DNA from: Eremothecium cymbalariae DBVPG#7215
Lineage: Eukaryota; Ascomycota; Saccharomycetes; Saccharomycetales; Saccharomycetaceae
Length of the DNA stretch: 64,000 nt
Assembly (NCBI RefSeq): GCF_000235365.1
Contig: NC_016455.1
Span: 310,001 to 374,000 of the forward strand
Reading direction: 5' to 3'
A model generated the notes under the pieces. That model made no database searches. It was not told where the DNA came from and saw only the letters and a program-made list of their open reading frames with translations. Both the position numbers and the translations under genes were made by a program. Numbering within the stretch: position 1 is the first letter of the stretch; each line of letters begins with the position of its first letter. Shown one piece after another: positions 47,250 through 57,612 of this stretch.

Positions 47250-48238
47250 CGATACTGCGGGCTTCCTGATGCCTCTGTGGCTATACTCTCTTGTATACTC
47301 TCTTGTATGCTCTTTATTGAGAGAGCTAGATACAATATTATATATATATGCATATATATAATAATATATAATATATATATATGCGCTGGACACAAACAGC
47401 GTGTAACAATAGTCGTTGGCCGGCAAACCAAGCTTATCACTGCAGTCAAATTCTTACAAAGGAAAAACATGGGCTGTGGGTTATGTCTACACTCTGCGCA
47501 TTGTTCGCTGACAAACCAAATCGATTTTGCAGCAGCAACCCCCTCCCAACCCCCTACGCACCAACAATCCCAAATGTCGCCTTCTTATACTCGCCGACGT
47601 TGAGACTCTAAGACAATTTTAATTGATTGGCAACTACGCTATAGATTGTATGCCCACCCCTCAGCAGTACTGCACGGCAATCTAAGTATGTAAATGAGTC
47701 CTGATGGCCTTTTCAAGAAAACGGGCAACTAACAGCGCAACATGTGGATATATGTACATGTTAGCGAGCTCACCTCAGCCTCTCTCTACCTTATGATCGC
47801 CGTCTAGTTTCCTTTGTAACATAGGTTGCCCTTAACCGGTCTGGTGGTAATTCAAAATGCTTATATAATAATGGCGAAAACGTTTTTGTTCCATGTCAGA
47901 AATTAGACATTTTCTTAAATTGGACAGATTATAAAACGGCATTGTCGTGGATGACGAACCAATAGGATCTTGCTATTTCTTGAATCCCTACACCACATAC
48001 ATTGTTTAACGAATGCAATTTTTGTCGTTTTTTCGTTCTCATTCCTGGCTTGTAATGAGTGCCAACTACATCGGTGACAAGCTTAAGCAGAAGGCCAAAA
48101 GTGGTGAACGTCTAGTCGGCTATTCTATCCCAATATAGGTTTGAAGGTTATTTGCTATAGGCTGTTTTAAATCTTTCTAAACCAGTTGGTTGTATCTATA
48201 TTGTCTTTCAGACTGATAATTAGCCAATTCCAGATAGA
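47250..48238. promoter_or_regulatory. Divergent promoter region ECM13-like / COR1
   Basis: TA repeats at about 47335-47382 and a possible HAP2/3/4/5-type ACCAAT at 47958-47963, upstream of COR1 and fitting a respiratory gene. A 27-codon ORF at 48055-48138 is listed separately. Confidence 0.5.
48055..48138 (+). CDS. Short ORF upstream of COR1 (27 codons)
   Basis: ATG-started frame encoding MSANYIGDKLKQKAKSGERL followed by VGYSIPI, 100 bases before the COR1 start. Its codon choice looks like coding DNA, unlike the surroundings. It may be an upstream ORF of COR1, an independent micro-gene, or a relic. No homology recognised. Confidence 0.3.
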   Translation: MSANYIGDKLKQKAKSGERLVGYSIPI

Positions 48239-49576
48239 ATGTTGAGATCGATTTCTAGATCTTCGTTGTTGAGAAGGTCTATTGCCACTCAAGCAGCTCC
48301 CAGGGCGGAGATTACAGAATTGTCAAATGGTCTAGTTGTTGCTACAGAGCCAAACTCCAATGCTTCGACTGTATCTGTTGGTATTGTTTTTGGTTCAGGT
48401 GCTTCTTCAGAAAATCCATACAACAATGGTGTGTCTAATTTGGCGACTTCGACATTTAGATCCGTTCACGCCCATGATGCGATGAAACACGGGTTTTCAT
48501 TGTCTTCTGTTGTTGATAAAGAGTATCAATCGTATATTGTGAATTCTGTTCCTACCAATGCTTCCAAAGCGTTGGAATTTTTACAGTCTAAGCTGTTAGC
48601 TCCTATTTCTGAGTCTGCGTTCCAACAAGTGAAGACTGACACTTTAAATAAGGTGGCTGCTTTTGAAGAAAATGATCATGCTGAGCGTGTTATGGAACAC
48701 TTGCACGCTACTGCCTTCCAGAACACACCTTTATCTTTGCCAAAGAGAGGTACTGTCGAAAGTTTAGCTGATTTAGAAAAAGTAGATCTCGAGTCCTTTG
48801 CCAAGAACCATTTTATTGCTTCCAATGCTGTTGTTGTTGCCTCTGGTAATATTTCACACGACGACGTGCTCAAGTCTGTTGAATCCCTAGTCCGTTTGCC
48901 TTCTGGATCCAAGCCAGTAAACAAAAAGAAATCTTCCTTTTTGGGTTCTGAAGTTAGAATGAGAGATGATACCCTCCCAAAGGCGTGGATTTCTTTGGCA
49001 GCTGAAGGTGAAGCATTTAATTCTCCACACTACTATGTTGCTCAAGTTGCTGCACAAATATTTGGTTCCTACGTAGCCCATGAACCTTCTTCTAACTTAC
49101 AAGGTATCAAGTTATTGGACACAGTCAGAGAATGGCATTTAGCAGACTCCTTCAACCACTTTTCTACATCTTACAAAGATTCTGGTTTGTGGGGTTTCTC
49201 TACTGTTATTTCCAACATTCACCAAATTGACGATTTGATGCACTTCACGTTAAAGCAATGGAACAGATTGTCCATATCCATCACGGACACTGAAGTGGCT
49301 CGTGGTAAGGCCTTGTTGAAGTTGAACTTGGCCAATGCTGAATCAGACACTGCTACTGTCGCAACTATATTGGGTGCTCAAACTTTGGCTTTTGGTGCCA
49401 AGCCGCCCTTGTCTGAAGTATTTGCCAAAATTGATGCCATCACTTCAAAGGATATCAAGAATTGGGCCGGTGAAAAATTGTGGGATCAAGATATTGCCAT
49501 TGCAGGGACTGGTCAAATCGAAGGCTTGCTAGACTACATGAGAATGAGGAACGGTATGTCTATGATGAGATGGTAA
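48239..49576 (+). CDS. COR1: Ubiquinol-cytochrome c reductase core protein 1
   Basis: A 445-residue core subunit of respiratory complex III, of the M16 (mitochondrial processing peptidase) fold. The N-terminus MLRSISRSSLLRRSIATQAA is a typical mitochondrial presequence. The M16 region starts ITELSNGLVVATEPNSNAST and VGIVFGSGASSENPYNNGVS. The zinc-binding HxxEH motif of active peptidases is absent, as expected for Cor1. The second half-domain includes PKAWISLAAEGEAFNSPHYY. The end NGMSMMRW is typical. Length is close to S. cerevisiae (457). Matches YBL045C. Confidence 0.97.
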   Translation: MLRSISRSSLLRRSIATQAAPRAEITELSNGLVVATEPNSNASTVSVGIVFGSGASSENPYNNGVSNLATSTFRSVHAHDAMKHGFSLSSVVDKEYQSYIVNSVPTNASKALEFLQSKLLAPISESAFQQVKTDTLNKVAAFEENDHAERVMEHLHATAFQNTPLSLPKRGTVESLADLEKVDLESFAKNHFIASNAVVVASGNISHDDVLKSVESLVRLPSGSKPVNKKKSSFLGSEVRMRDDTLPKAWISLAAEGEAFNSPHYYVAQVAAQIFGSYVAHEPSSNLQGIKLLDTVREWHLADSFNHFSTSYKDSGLWGFSTVISNIHQIDDLMHFTLKQWNRLSISITDTEVARGKALLKLNLANAESDTATVATILGAQTLAFGAKPPLSEVFAKIDAITSKDIKNWAGEKLWDQDIAIAGTGQIEGLLDYMRMRNGMSMMRW

Positions 49577-50034
49577 TTATTTTTACCCCCGCTCCGCCAT
49601 TTTTTTGAATATATATCTATATTCTCTTCATTACTCCACTATTTCCATATTTATGAAACTTTCATGAACTCAAAAGAAAAATATCAACATTTTTTTAAAC
49701 TCTACCATCACTTTCTATTATTATTCCTAGTCCACGTCATTTCACCATCAATTGAATATTATCTAAAATTACGTTTACCGAAGATGTACAAACCTTCAAG
49801 AGGTTAACTATTAGAATACAAAGAGTATATTTTTAATATATACTTAAACACCGGCAGGTACCCACTATCGCCGTATTATTTATTATTATTGTATTTAATA
49901 ACTTTTGTTATTTATTAAATTCCTCTTGATGCTTGTATGCAATTATAAAACAAAAAATTACATATATTTATTATAAATTACAGAATTGGATACCAATAAC
50001 ACAATTAAGTGGTTGAGTGTGACGCTATGTAGAG
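49577..50034. other. Convergent AT-rich spacer COR1 / PSY4
   Basis: A/T-rich 3' regions of both genes. No gene or notable structure. Confidence 0.5.
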
Positions 50035-51324
50035 TTAATATTTTTTGGGTCTATTTTGAAGTGGACTATCTGCGTGCGCTATCGCAGTCATTTTGGTTGT
50101 CGTCTCGGATATATCCGATGGAGACACAAGAGGGGAAACTTGTTTATCTGACTTTGAAGCATCGAGAACGGCAGAAGAGTTACCATCAATAACCTGCGGT
50201 ATTGGCGCTAAGGAATCTGATGGTGCTGTTGCGAGTTTTTCCGGGATCGAGGATTCATCTACGAGAGGTGAGCTCACAAATAAACCGTCTTCTAATTTCA
50301 GTTTTGATCTTTTTGGCGTTATAGCGTCATTCTGTACTACTTCTTGTACCTTAGGATAAGCATCAGTGTTTTGAAAGTTGAACTCATCGAGATCGGTGGT
50401 AGTTCTCTTCTTTGTGCCCAAATCATTAACGTGCACATTCTTATCTTGCATAGATATATCACCATCAGCAGTAACATTATGCATAACCATGTTTTCTTGC
50501 TCATCACCTTCAGACGACGCGGCTCCATTTCCAACTCCGTTGGAATTGTGTACATACTCTCTCTCGGATTCCTGCTCACTGCGTTCTTCATCTTCATCTT
50601 CATCATCTTCATCCTCACTAGTTGAATCCTCGTCTTCTACATAATCCTCATCCTCATCCTCGTTTTCATCTTCTCCACCTCCTTCATAATATTCTTGGAT
50701 TATAATATCCCTATCCTCACCATCCTCATCGTCATCATCGTCATAACCAAAATTCACCGAAACAATAGACTCTATCTTTTCAATAAATTGTTTCAAATCA
50801 TCTGTATCACCAGAATCTAACCATGGTATTTTAGAAATAGATATATCTTCACTTGAATTCTTCTGATCACTAACTCCATTCATATTTTCATTACTTGTTC
50901 CATTACCATTCACACCATTGTGTGATGCCATGGGCACGCCATAGTTCTTGCACCATCCACTTCTTACCATACATGACTTCTCTATCGCGTTTACAAACTT
51001 TGTCAGTTCTGAAGATTTGAAATACTTCAACGGATCATAACATAGTTCACATATTCTTTGTATTGTAAAAGGAAATATGTTCTTCTCTGCAAAATGTTTG
51101 TTCATGTACTCAACAATAATTCGCAACCTATTCATATCATCTCTCACCTGCAAGTCGTCATTGCCATCATTCACAAATATATCATGCGGTATAGTAATCG
51201 ACATGTGTTCTAATAACTGCGGCAAAAACTCTTTTGCTGGTGTTGTCTGGAACCACGAAGAATCATGATCGATGACTATCTGTGTTAAATTCTCATAAAG
51301 TTCTTCAGATTTGATTCCCATCAT
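50035..51324 (-). CDS. PSY4: Protein phosphatase 4 regulatory subunit 2 (Psy4)
   Basis: A 429-residue protein taken as Psy4, the regulatory subunit of the Pph3-Psy2 phosphatase that dephosphorylates phospho-H2A and Rad53 after DNA damage. The conserved PPP4R2 region is the N-terminal 140 residues (FLPQLLEHMSITIPHDIF, PFTIQRICELCYDPLKYFKS, KFVNAIEKSCMVRSGW). A very acidic Asp/Glu run follows (DDDDEDGEDRD and a longer ED repeat), then a Ser-rich tail. Two adjacent ATG codons (51324, 51321) could start the protein. Upstream codons remain open but begin with GTG. Synteny with COR1 and EDE1 (YBL046W) supports it. Confidence 0.88.
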   Translation of the reverse strand: MMGIKSEELYENLTQIVIDHDSSWFQTTPAKEFLPQLLEHMSITIPHDIFVNDGNDDLQVRDDMNRLRIIVEYMNKHFAEKNIFPFTIQRICELCYDPLKYFKSSELTKFVNAIEKSCMVRSGWCKNYGVPMASHNGVNGNGTSNENMNGVSDQKNSSEDISISKIPWLDSGDTDDLKQFIEKIESIVSVNFGYDDDDDEDGEDRDIIIQEYYEGGGEDENEDEDEDYVEDEDSTSEDEDDEDEDEERSEQESEREYVHNSNGVGNGAASSEGDEQENMVMHNVTADGDISMQDKNVHVNDLGTKKRTTTDLDEFNFQNTDAYPKVQEVVQNDAITPKRSKLKLEDGLFVSSPLVDESSIPEKLATAPSDSLAPIPQVIDGNSSAVLDASKSDKQVSPLVSPSDISETTTKMTAIAHADSPLQNRPKKY

Positions 51325-51818
51325 ATTGCAGAGAAAAGGCCCCCCTAGATAGTATCTGGGATAAAAACGCTCCACCGATAACTTGTAACACGGGTCCCAA
51401 TACCAAGTCTGTGTATACTAATTATTAGTTCTTGTTTATCTATGTGTCTAACGTAAGTAAGCTTTTTTTTGTTCCCATTAAGCCCATCGGGCACAACGCC
51501 ATGCAATGATATATGATGATGCATATAATAAACGAAAGGAAAACCGAAGGATCTGATCCCCTCAACTAACTGCTAAATGATGCTGAGAACTTTTTGGAAC
51601 GCTAGAACCGACACATAGACACTGTAATACAACCACTGAGTTTGAAGCTTCCAACAAATACATATACATTCATGAATATTATCGTCGTACAGTATATACG
51701 TTAAGATATTCAATGTGTTTCGTCGAAACTGTAAAAAAATTTTCCAATAGCTCATACATACGTTCGATAAGGTGCAAAAGGTGGATCTTGAAGGTATAGT
51801 AAAGCGTTTTGGAGGTTT
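51325..51818. promoter_or_regulatory. Divergent promoter PSY4 / RSM7
   Basis: AT-rich, with no gene or recognised site. A 60-residue minus-strand open frame at 51573-51755 is not supported. Confidence 0.45.
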
Positions 51819-52643
51819 ATGGGGGTAATGTTTGGACTTAGGAGATCAGTTAAGACAATAAGCCCTGCCGTTTCATGTGCTTTGAGGGTGGGTGTTGTTA
51901 GGAATGCTGTTGGAAGTGGAGGTATGATGCTGTTGAGGATGCAATCTACGACATCCAATGAGGTTCCCGCAAATAAAGATAGCAAGAGTGAACAGTATAA
52001 TGGGCACATGACGGAAAAACAAGTTGATGAATGGCTCCAAGCGATTGATAGTTTAGAGGCGGAGTTCAGCAGTCAGTCGATTTTATCGGATGTTTCGCTT
52101 ACGCCAGATGGGAAGGGCAGAATGAACTTGTTAGAGGAGGCTATGAAGTCCAAGAAAACCTTTGAGCCTACGAAGGAGCAAATTGAAGAATGGGAAGCTC
52201 TTAAGAAAGTTCCGATCCCACGTAAGGCAGATGATGTGTTGGAACATGTTACGAATATGATAATGAGACATGGTAAGAAGGAGAAAGCACGCAAAATTAT
52301 GTCGCGGGCATTATATCTGTTGTTTTGCGCTACTAGGAAGGACCCGGTAGAAGTTTTGAAGCAAGCTTTAGATGATCTAGCTCCCTTGATGGTAGTAAAG
52401 ACATTTAAAACTGGTGTCGCAAAGGCAGCTGTGATTCCCGTTCCATTGAACCAAAAGCAAAGATATAGAATCGCATGGACGTGGATAGTAGAGGCTTCTA
52501 AAAAGAAATCGTCTTCGGACTTTGCGGTCAGACTAGGTGAAGAGTTGATAGCTGTTCACAAGGGGATCAGTAGTGGTTTCGATAAGAGAGACAGCTTGCA
52601 TAAGACTGCCATCGCTCATAGAGCCTACATCAAATTGAGGTGA
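51819..52643 (+). CDS. RSM7: Mitochondrial small-subunit ribosomal protein uS7 (Rsm7)
   Basis: A 274-residue mitochondrial member of the bacterial S7 family, which nucleates assembly of the small-subunit head. The N-terminal 45 residues ([20 protein letters not shown]) are basic and act as presequence. The S7 domain covers the last 150 residues: [40 protein letters not shown], then [20 protein letters not shown] and the [17 protein letters not shown] ending. Matches YJR113C. Confidence 0.94.
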   Translation: MGVMFGLRRSVKTISPAVSCALRVGVVRNAVGSGGMMLLRMQSTTSNEVPANKDSKSEQYNGHMTEKQVDEWLQAIDSLEAEFSSQSILSDVSLTPDGKGRMNLLEEAMKSKKTFEPTKEQIEEWEALKKVPIPRKADDVLEHVTNMIMRHGKKEKARKIMSRALYLLFCATRKDPVEVLKQALDDLAPLMVVKTFKTGVAKAAVIPVPLNQKQRYRIAWTWIVEASKKKSSSDFAVRLGEELIAVHKGISSGFDKRDSLHKTAIAHRAYIKLR

Positions 52644-52803
52644 GACGTACAACATTTGCCCAGCAACAGCAAAAACACACCAAAAGATCACTAGATTTAT
52701 CTAGAGAGCCTGTACATAGCCACAGCATTAATTACCATATTGCATATATAGAAATATAAATATGCGCGTATTAGACTCGGACTTGTCTTTTTGCATGGAG
52801 TAA

Positions 52804-53262
52804 TTACCGCTCGATCCAATACGCAGTGCCTATTCCGACTAGACTTCCACAGATATTATATACAACATCCATTACATCAAACTTCCTTCTACCCCAAGAG
52901 AGGATAAGCTGCAGACACTCACTACCAACAGCTCCAAGAACAATGCACACATATATTGACACACTGTATTTGCTAACGTGGTGCACTGTCGATTCCTCCT
53001 CCATCTCATCATACTGTCTCCCGTAAATACCTCCCCACCTCCTCCATACCACCAACAAACTCTCAACATCAAGTTCTGAAGATTCAATGGACCTTGTGAA
53101 AAGCCAGGACTCCAATAAAAAGGTAACGAAGTGCGCTAGCTTGTCGTGCTCATTAGTTATCATACCAAATCGGTTGTCGCCAGTCAAGCCCAGGTAAAGC
53201 GCCACCAAAGACGCTACGCACAGTACATAGAAGTATCCCCAACGTATTTGAACCCCAAGCAT
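52804..53262 (-). CDS. VanZ-like small membrane protein (YJR112W-A type)
   Basis: A 152-residue protein with three or four hydrophobic segments (YFYVLCVASLVALYLGL, VSIYVCIVLGAVGSECLQL, VVYNICGSLVGIGTAYWI). The pattern of NEHDKLAHFVTFLLESWLF and GSECLQLILSWGRRKFDVMD-VVYN resembles the VanZ-like family (DKxxHFxxF; E-xQ--PxRxxDxxDxxxN). Its place next to NNF1 and RSM7 fits the poorly characterised S. cerevisiae YJR112W-A. I use the ATG of MLGVQIRWGYF. An alternative model uses ATG 53342, a 65-nt intron (donor GTAAGG, branch TACTGAC at 53300-53294, acceptor CAG ending 53275), giving MEFESMLGVQ. Confidence 0.75.
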   Translation of the reverse strand: MLGVQIRWGYFYVLCVASLVALYLGLTGDNRFGMITNEHDKLAHFVTFLLESWLFTRSIESSELDVESLLVVWRRWGGIYGRQYDEMEEESTVHHVSKYSVSIYVCIVLGAVGSECLQLILSWGRRKFDVMDVVYNICGSLVGIGTAYWIER

Positions 53263-53599
53263 ACTTTCAAACTCCTGTTTATTCCTCTCAGTGGTCAGTA
53301 ATCGCCAAGATATAATATTGCAATGCGTTTCCACCTTACCATTACCCGGCTCTGTCGTTGTCTCCTTTTTTTAAAAATATCGAATTCATCATGTTGTTAT
53401 TTATGATGGCCCAAATAGTATAAAAAGGTTGTGGCAAGTTGTCCAATAGTGGTTCATAATATATAAGCGACAGCGGAGTCTTTTGTTTTATTGGGGTTTC
53501 ATTATAATATTAATCACTGTTGCATAATATATCTTTATCTTGTGATCCTTTGCAAAAGTTTGTGTTTTCCATTGCTGTTTGGTTATCGAAAACAGCAAA
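53263..53599. promoter_or_regulatory. Divergent promoter region of EDE1
   Basis: AT-rich spacer with TATA-like TATAAAAAG near 53420. No gene beyond a possible short first exon of the VanZ-like gene. Confidence 0.45.
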
Positions 53600-56500
53600 A
53601 TGTCTAAAATTATCTTTCGGGTTCCTCTAACACAGGAAGAACAATCAAAATACGTGTCCCAGTTTGAATCTTTAGATACTGATGACTTGGGTATAGTTAC
53701 TGGTGAATCTCTGAAGCCTTTCTTCAGCAAATCTGGGCTTTCTAGTCATCATCTTTTGCAAGTTTGGGCACTAGCGGACACCGAGAAACAGGGATTTTTA
53801 AACCAGGCTCAATTCAGTGCGGCTATGCGTATGATAGCGCACTTACAGTCTAACCCGCAGCTTTCTATTACATCAGAGCTATATCAAACGCCAGCTCCGA
53901 GGATAGCAGTTTTGGGCTCATCTGTGACTCCACCTATTGTAGGTATGGCTACAGGAAACACACCCTCAATACCTACGGTATCTGCACACGATTTTGTTAA
54001 ATTCAATCAACTTTTCGATAGATCCTCTGAAGATGGACGAATTATTTCTGGTACTAAGGCGAAGGAGGTCTTCTTGAAAGCAAAACTACCCAACGTTGTT
54101 TTAGGCTCTATCTGGACATTGTGTGACAGGAACAATACGGGCAGCTTAGATAGAGCGGAATTTACACTAGCCATGCATCTAATTCAATTAGCGCTGGCAA
54201 AACATCCCGCCGTAGCTACACTTCCCGCTAATCTACCACAATATTTATGGAACTCCGTTAGCCATGGTGGATCGGTCTCTCATTCCGCTGACACGAAAAA
54301 TCTTTCTGCATCGCCTTCTGGAGCGACGCCCGTTACTTCAGTTGTTATCCCATCTAATTCCTTTACTAATGCTTCAACCGACTGGGTTTTAACTCCGGAA
54401 AAGAAACAGCAATTTGATAATATTTTTGATTCGTTGGACAAGAACAGGACTGGTGCACTAGGGGCGGACGTTTTAGTGCCCTTTTTTTTAACGTCCAAGT
54501 TGAGTCAGGATACTTTGGCAACCGTTTGGGACTTGGCAGACATACACAACAACCCTGTATTTACAAAAACTGAGTTTGCAATAGCTATGTTTCTTATTCA
54601 GAAGAAAAATGCTGGTGTTGATCTCCCAGATGTTGTTTCAGATCAACTGTTGATCTCTCCAGCTTTAGGACTATACCCAGGCAGCATTCAACAGCATTCA
54701 ACTCAACAAAATGTACACCCAACAGTTCCATCTAGAGATACAAAACCTTATTTTGATCAGGTTCCGCCTCCAGCAGCCAACACCTCTTCTTTGGATGAAT
54801 TGATGGGTTTAAATTCGTCATTCACGCCGCCTCCGGGACATCACCATGTCAAATCTATCTCCAACAATAATACAGGGAATTCTGCTAATATTTCTCCAAG
54901 GCACTCTAGTATAAACTTACCGCAAAGATCGAGTGCCATTGGTGGTTATAATGTTTCTCCGACTATACATCATAGTAACTTAATGGAGCAAAATACCCAA
55001 AATATTAACCCTCAATCAGTGGTAGAAAGCAGAAACGCCCCCTTGAATTCACCACTAAACATGTCGGCCCAACAGCAACTTCAAAAGCCAGCTTTCACAT
55101 CGAATTTACCAACAGTACCTGACTTTTCCTCTGTATCATTACCACAACAGCGTTCCGTTACTTCTACTGATTTGTACGCGGATGCTGAAGCATCGGGACA
55201 GCTTTCCGAAGCTACGACAGATTTAGCCAACCTTTCCACCCAAGTTACCTCTTTAACAAGCCAGGCCACCAGATTGAATAACAAGAAAGTAGTCGCGCAG
55301 CAGGAGCTTAACCGGATAACTGAACTGAAAGCTTCGATAGAGTCTAAGCTAGCATCTTTGCGTGCATCCTACGAACAGGAGACGAAGCAAACCGAAGAAG
55401 TGGAACAGCTCTTGCTGCAATCTAGAAAGGACACTGATAGTCTCACACAACAGCTAAGCGTTTCAGAAGAGAACTATCATAGTGTTCAATCGCAGTTAAC
55501 CAGTTTACAACAACAACTCCAGGAGTACGAACAAAATAATTCTCAGCTAAAGGAACAAATTGGTAATTACAATAGTTTAACTGCTTCTTTACAGAAAGAA
55601 TTAGCCGAAAAGCAGCAGCAAGTTAAACAACAGAAATCTATGGTTGATGTAAATACTAAACAAGCTGAATTGAGTGAAATAACAGCAAATAATCTAAAAG
55701 CTGAGATTGAAGGTCTGGATGAGCAGCTGGTTGTCTTCCTCAATAAACGTAAGGAATTAGATGAATATCAAACTAACATTGAGAAGCAACACAGTAGTCT
55801 CGAATCTAAACATCAGAAGTATGTTGCCAGATCTCAAGAGTTAGAAGCTAAATATCTAGAATCCTGTCATCGTGAGAAAGAAGTTCAGGAGCGCACCAAA
55901 CAGATTGTTGAACAAGAGCGTATTTATCATCAGCAAGTTTCCAGGTTACAAGAGCTCTTTAAGGATCTCAACAAGCAACGTGAGTCATTTGAACTTGCGG
56001 AACAGGATTTACAACAGCGCAGGATGGAATACACTCAGCAGGTACAGGAATTGTCAGACAAACAAATGAAATTTGCGATGGGTGAGTTGCCCCAGGATTC
56101 GTGTAAGATTTCCAATAATTCTGAAAATGTCGATCCAGTTTCCAAATTTGTTGAGGAAACTGTCACCAATTCGAAGTTAAATGTGGCTGGAGCTGTAGGA
56201 GCTGCTGTGGGTCTTAGTTCCTCTAGGGTTGCTTCATCGTTACCTCAAGATGAAGAAGGTAAACAGGATAGCGTGTTTGACAAAGATTTTCCTACTTCTC
56301 CATCTCAGACTGAAGTAGAGGAAGAAGAACAACCTGCTACAGCGGAAACCGCTGCCCAAGCAATGGACGAAGGAGATATGAATGTCTATCGTATGCCTAG
56401 AACGGAATCGGTTACGTCATCAACAGCTAACAATGCGCCGCAGTCTTTGAGAGACGAAGTGGTAAGTGATACCCAAGAACCATCAGCAGAAGATGAGACG

Positions 56501-57409
56501 GAACAAGCTACTCTGACAAAACATATAAATGCTTCCAGTGATGAAGAAAATGATGATGCCACCCGGGAGACTGTAAAGCCTACTCCAGGTGGCTGGGATG
56601 ATCTAGGCTTGCAAGGAGATGATAAGCTTACACAGCAGAGCCACTCTGCAAAACATTCATCTGTGATACCTGTAGATAACGCATTGCCTGCTGTCAGTTC
56701 TGCAAAACAGCAAACGCCTCTAACTACATCAAAGGATGAGCATGTTTCTCAAATGACCAACCCAGTTTGGTCTAGAACTGTAACTTCTGATACCTCAGTA
56801 GCCAGTGAGACTGCAAATAAAGTATCCGCAACTCATGAGGAGGCGTTTTATGAGGCAACAGGGTCAACGTCTCTAAATAAGAACAAGAATTCTATTCCGT
56901 TTAGTGACGACGCATTTGCTGATCTCGAGCAAGCATCTCCTGAGGATGACTTTGGAAATGGTTTAAACGGAATGAATTCCATTGAAGAATTTGAAACTAT
57001 AGAAAATGGTGATCTAGACGATGAATTACAGGAAACGGGTTTTACAGGAACTTCAACCATAGGCACCGTTGGAGCTTCTTATGGCCCTCCTCCAACCCAT
57101 ATTACTTCAGGCCAAGCAACGTCACCAGTTGGCAACGATGAATGGGAAGAGCTCTTCTCCGGTTTCGGTAACAGCACACCTGGCCTCAAAAATCCCACTC
57201 CCCAAACAACTGTTGGTCTCGGCTCCTCGAACATGGAATCGCCTACTTTGAAATCTCCAGTAAATCGTGCAATTGCCACCACGCCAAAATCTATAGCAAT
57301 AGAAGAACTTAGTAACATGGGTTTTTCTGAAGAAGAAGCTGTTAAAGCACTAGAAAAATGTAAGTGGGATCTAGAAGCAGCAACTAATTTTCTATTGGAC
57401 AATGCCTAG
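53600..57409 (+). CDS. EDE1: Endocytic scaffold Ede1 (Eps15-like)
   Basis: A 1269-residue early-arriving endocytic scaffold that recruits cargo adaptors through EH domains and phase-separates at the membrane. Three EH domains: about residues 10-95 (DLGIVTGESLKPFFSKSGLS; LLQVWALADTEKQGFLNQAQ), 130-220 (VLGSIWTLCDRNNTGSLDRA) and 265-355 (TLATVWDLADIHNNPVFTKT). A Pro-rich, Asn/Ser-rich linker follows, then a coiled coil at about 540-830 rich in Gln and Glu, a low-complexity acidic region, and a C-terminal UBA domain (IEELSNMGFSEEEAVKALEK). The ATG is at 53600; upstream in-frame codons begin with TTG. Matches YBL047W. Confidence 0.97.
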   Translation: MSKIIFRVPLTQEEQSKYVSQFESLDTDDLGIVTGESLKPFFSKSGLSSHHLLQVWALADTEKQGFLNQAQFSAAMRMIAHLQSNPQLSITSELYQTPAPRIAVLGSSVTPPIVGMATGNTPSIPTVSAHDFVKFNQLFDRSSEDGRIISGTKAKEVFLKAKLPNVVLGSIWTLCDRNNTGSLDRAEFTLAMHLIQLALAKHPAVATLPANLPQYLWNSVSHGGSVSHSADTKNLSASPSGATPVTSVVIPSNSFTNASTDWVLTPEKKQQFDNIFDSLDKNRTGALGADVLVPFFLTSKLSQDTLATVWDLADIHNNPVFTKTEFAIAMFLIQKKNAGVDLPDVVSDQLLISPALGLYPGSIQQHSTQQNVHPTVPSRDTKPYFDQVPPPAANTSSLDELMGLNSSFTPPPGHHHVKSISNNNTGNSANISPRHSSINLPQRSSAIGGYNVSPTIHHSNLMEQNTQNINPQSVVESRNAPLNSPLNMSAQQQLQKPAFTSNLPTVPDFSSVSLPQQRSVTSTDLYADAEASGQLSEATTDLANLSTQVTSLTSQATRLNNKKVVAQQELNRITELKASIESKLASLRASYEQETKQTEEVEQLLLQSRKDTDSLTQQLSVSEENYHSVQSQLTSLQQQLQEYEQNNSQLKEQIGNYNSLTASLQKELAEKQQQVKQQKSMVDVNTKQAELSEITANNLKAEIEGLDEQLVVFLNKRKELDEYQTNIEKQHSSLESKHQKYVARSQELEAKYLESCHREKEVQERTKQIVEQERIYHQQVSRLQELFKDLNKQRESFELAEQDLQQRRMEYTQQVQELSDKQMKFAMGELPQDSCKISNNSENVDPVSKFVEETVTNSKLNVAGAVGAAVGLSSSRVASSLPQDEEGKQDSVFDKDFPTSPSQTEVEEEEQPATAETAAQAMDEGDMNVYRMPRTESVTSSTANNAPQSLRDEVVSDTQEPSAEDETEQATLTKHINASSDEENDDATRETVKPTPGGWDDLGLQGDDKLTQQSHSAKHSSVIPVDNALPAVSSAKQQTPLTTSKDEHVSQMTNPVWSRTVTSDTSVASETANKVSATHEEAFYEATGSTSLNKNKNSIPFSDDAFADLEQASPEDDFGNGLNGMNSIEEFETIENGDLDDELQETGFTGTSTIGTVGASYGPPPTHITSGQATSPVGNDEWEELFSGFGNSTPGLKNPTPQTTVGLGSSNMESPTLKSPVNRAIATTPKSIAIEELSNMGFSEEEAVKALEKCKWDLEAATNFLLDNA

Positions 57410-57612
57410 GCTATGTTTAATATTTCAAAAGAGCTATTCGCTCTTCGTTCGTAGTGTAGATTTTTCTTTTAGATCAGGTAATTAGTTTAGTTACAAGACG
57501 GCTCGATGTTTGTATTTGATTCAGGTTGATAAAATACAAATCTAAATGATAATTATCCGGTGAATGTACTTTATTTATATACTACAACGTTTTTTGATGG
57601 CTGCGTAAATAT

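Noticed and set aside
47250..47426. N-terminal extension of the ECM13-like protein
   Set aside because: Encoded by TA repeats (Tyr/Ile run), begins with TTG, and the family N-terminus starts at [12 protein letters not shown].
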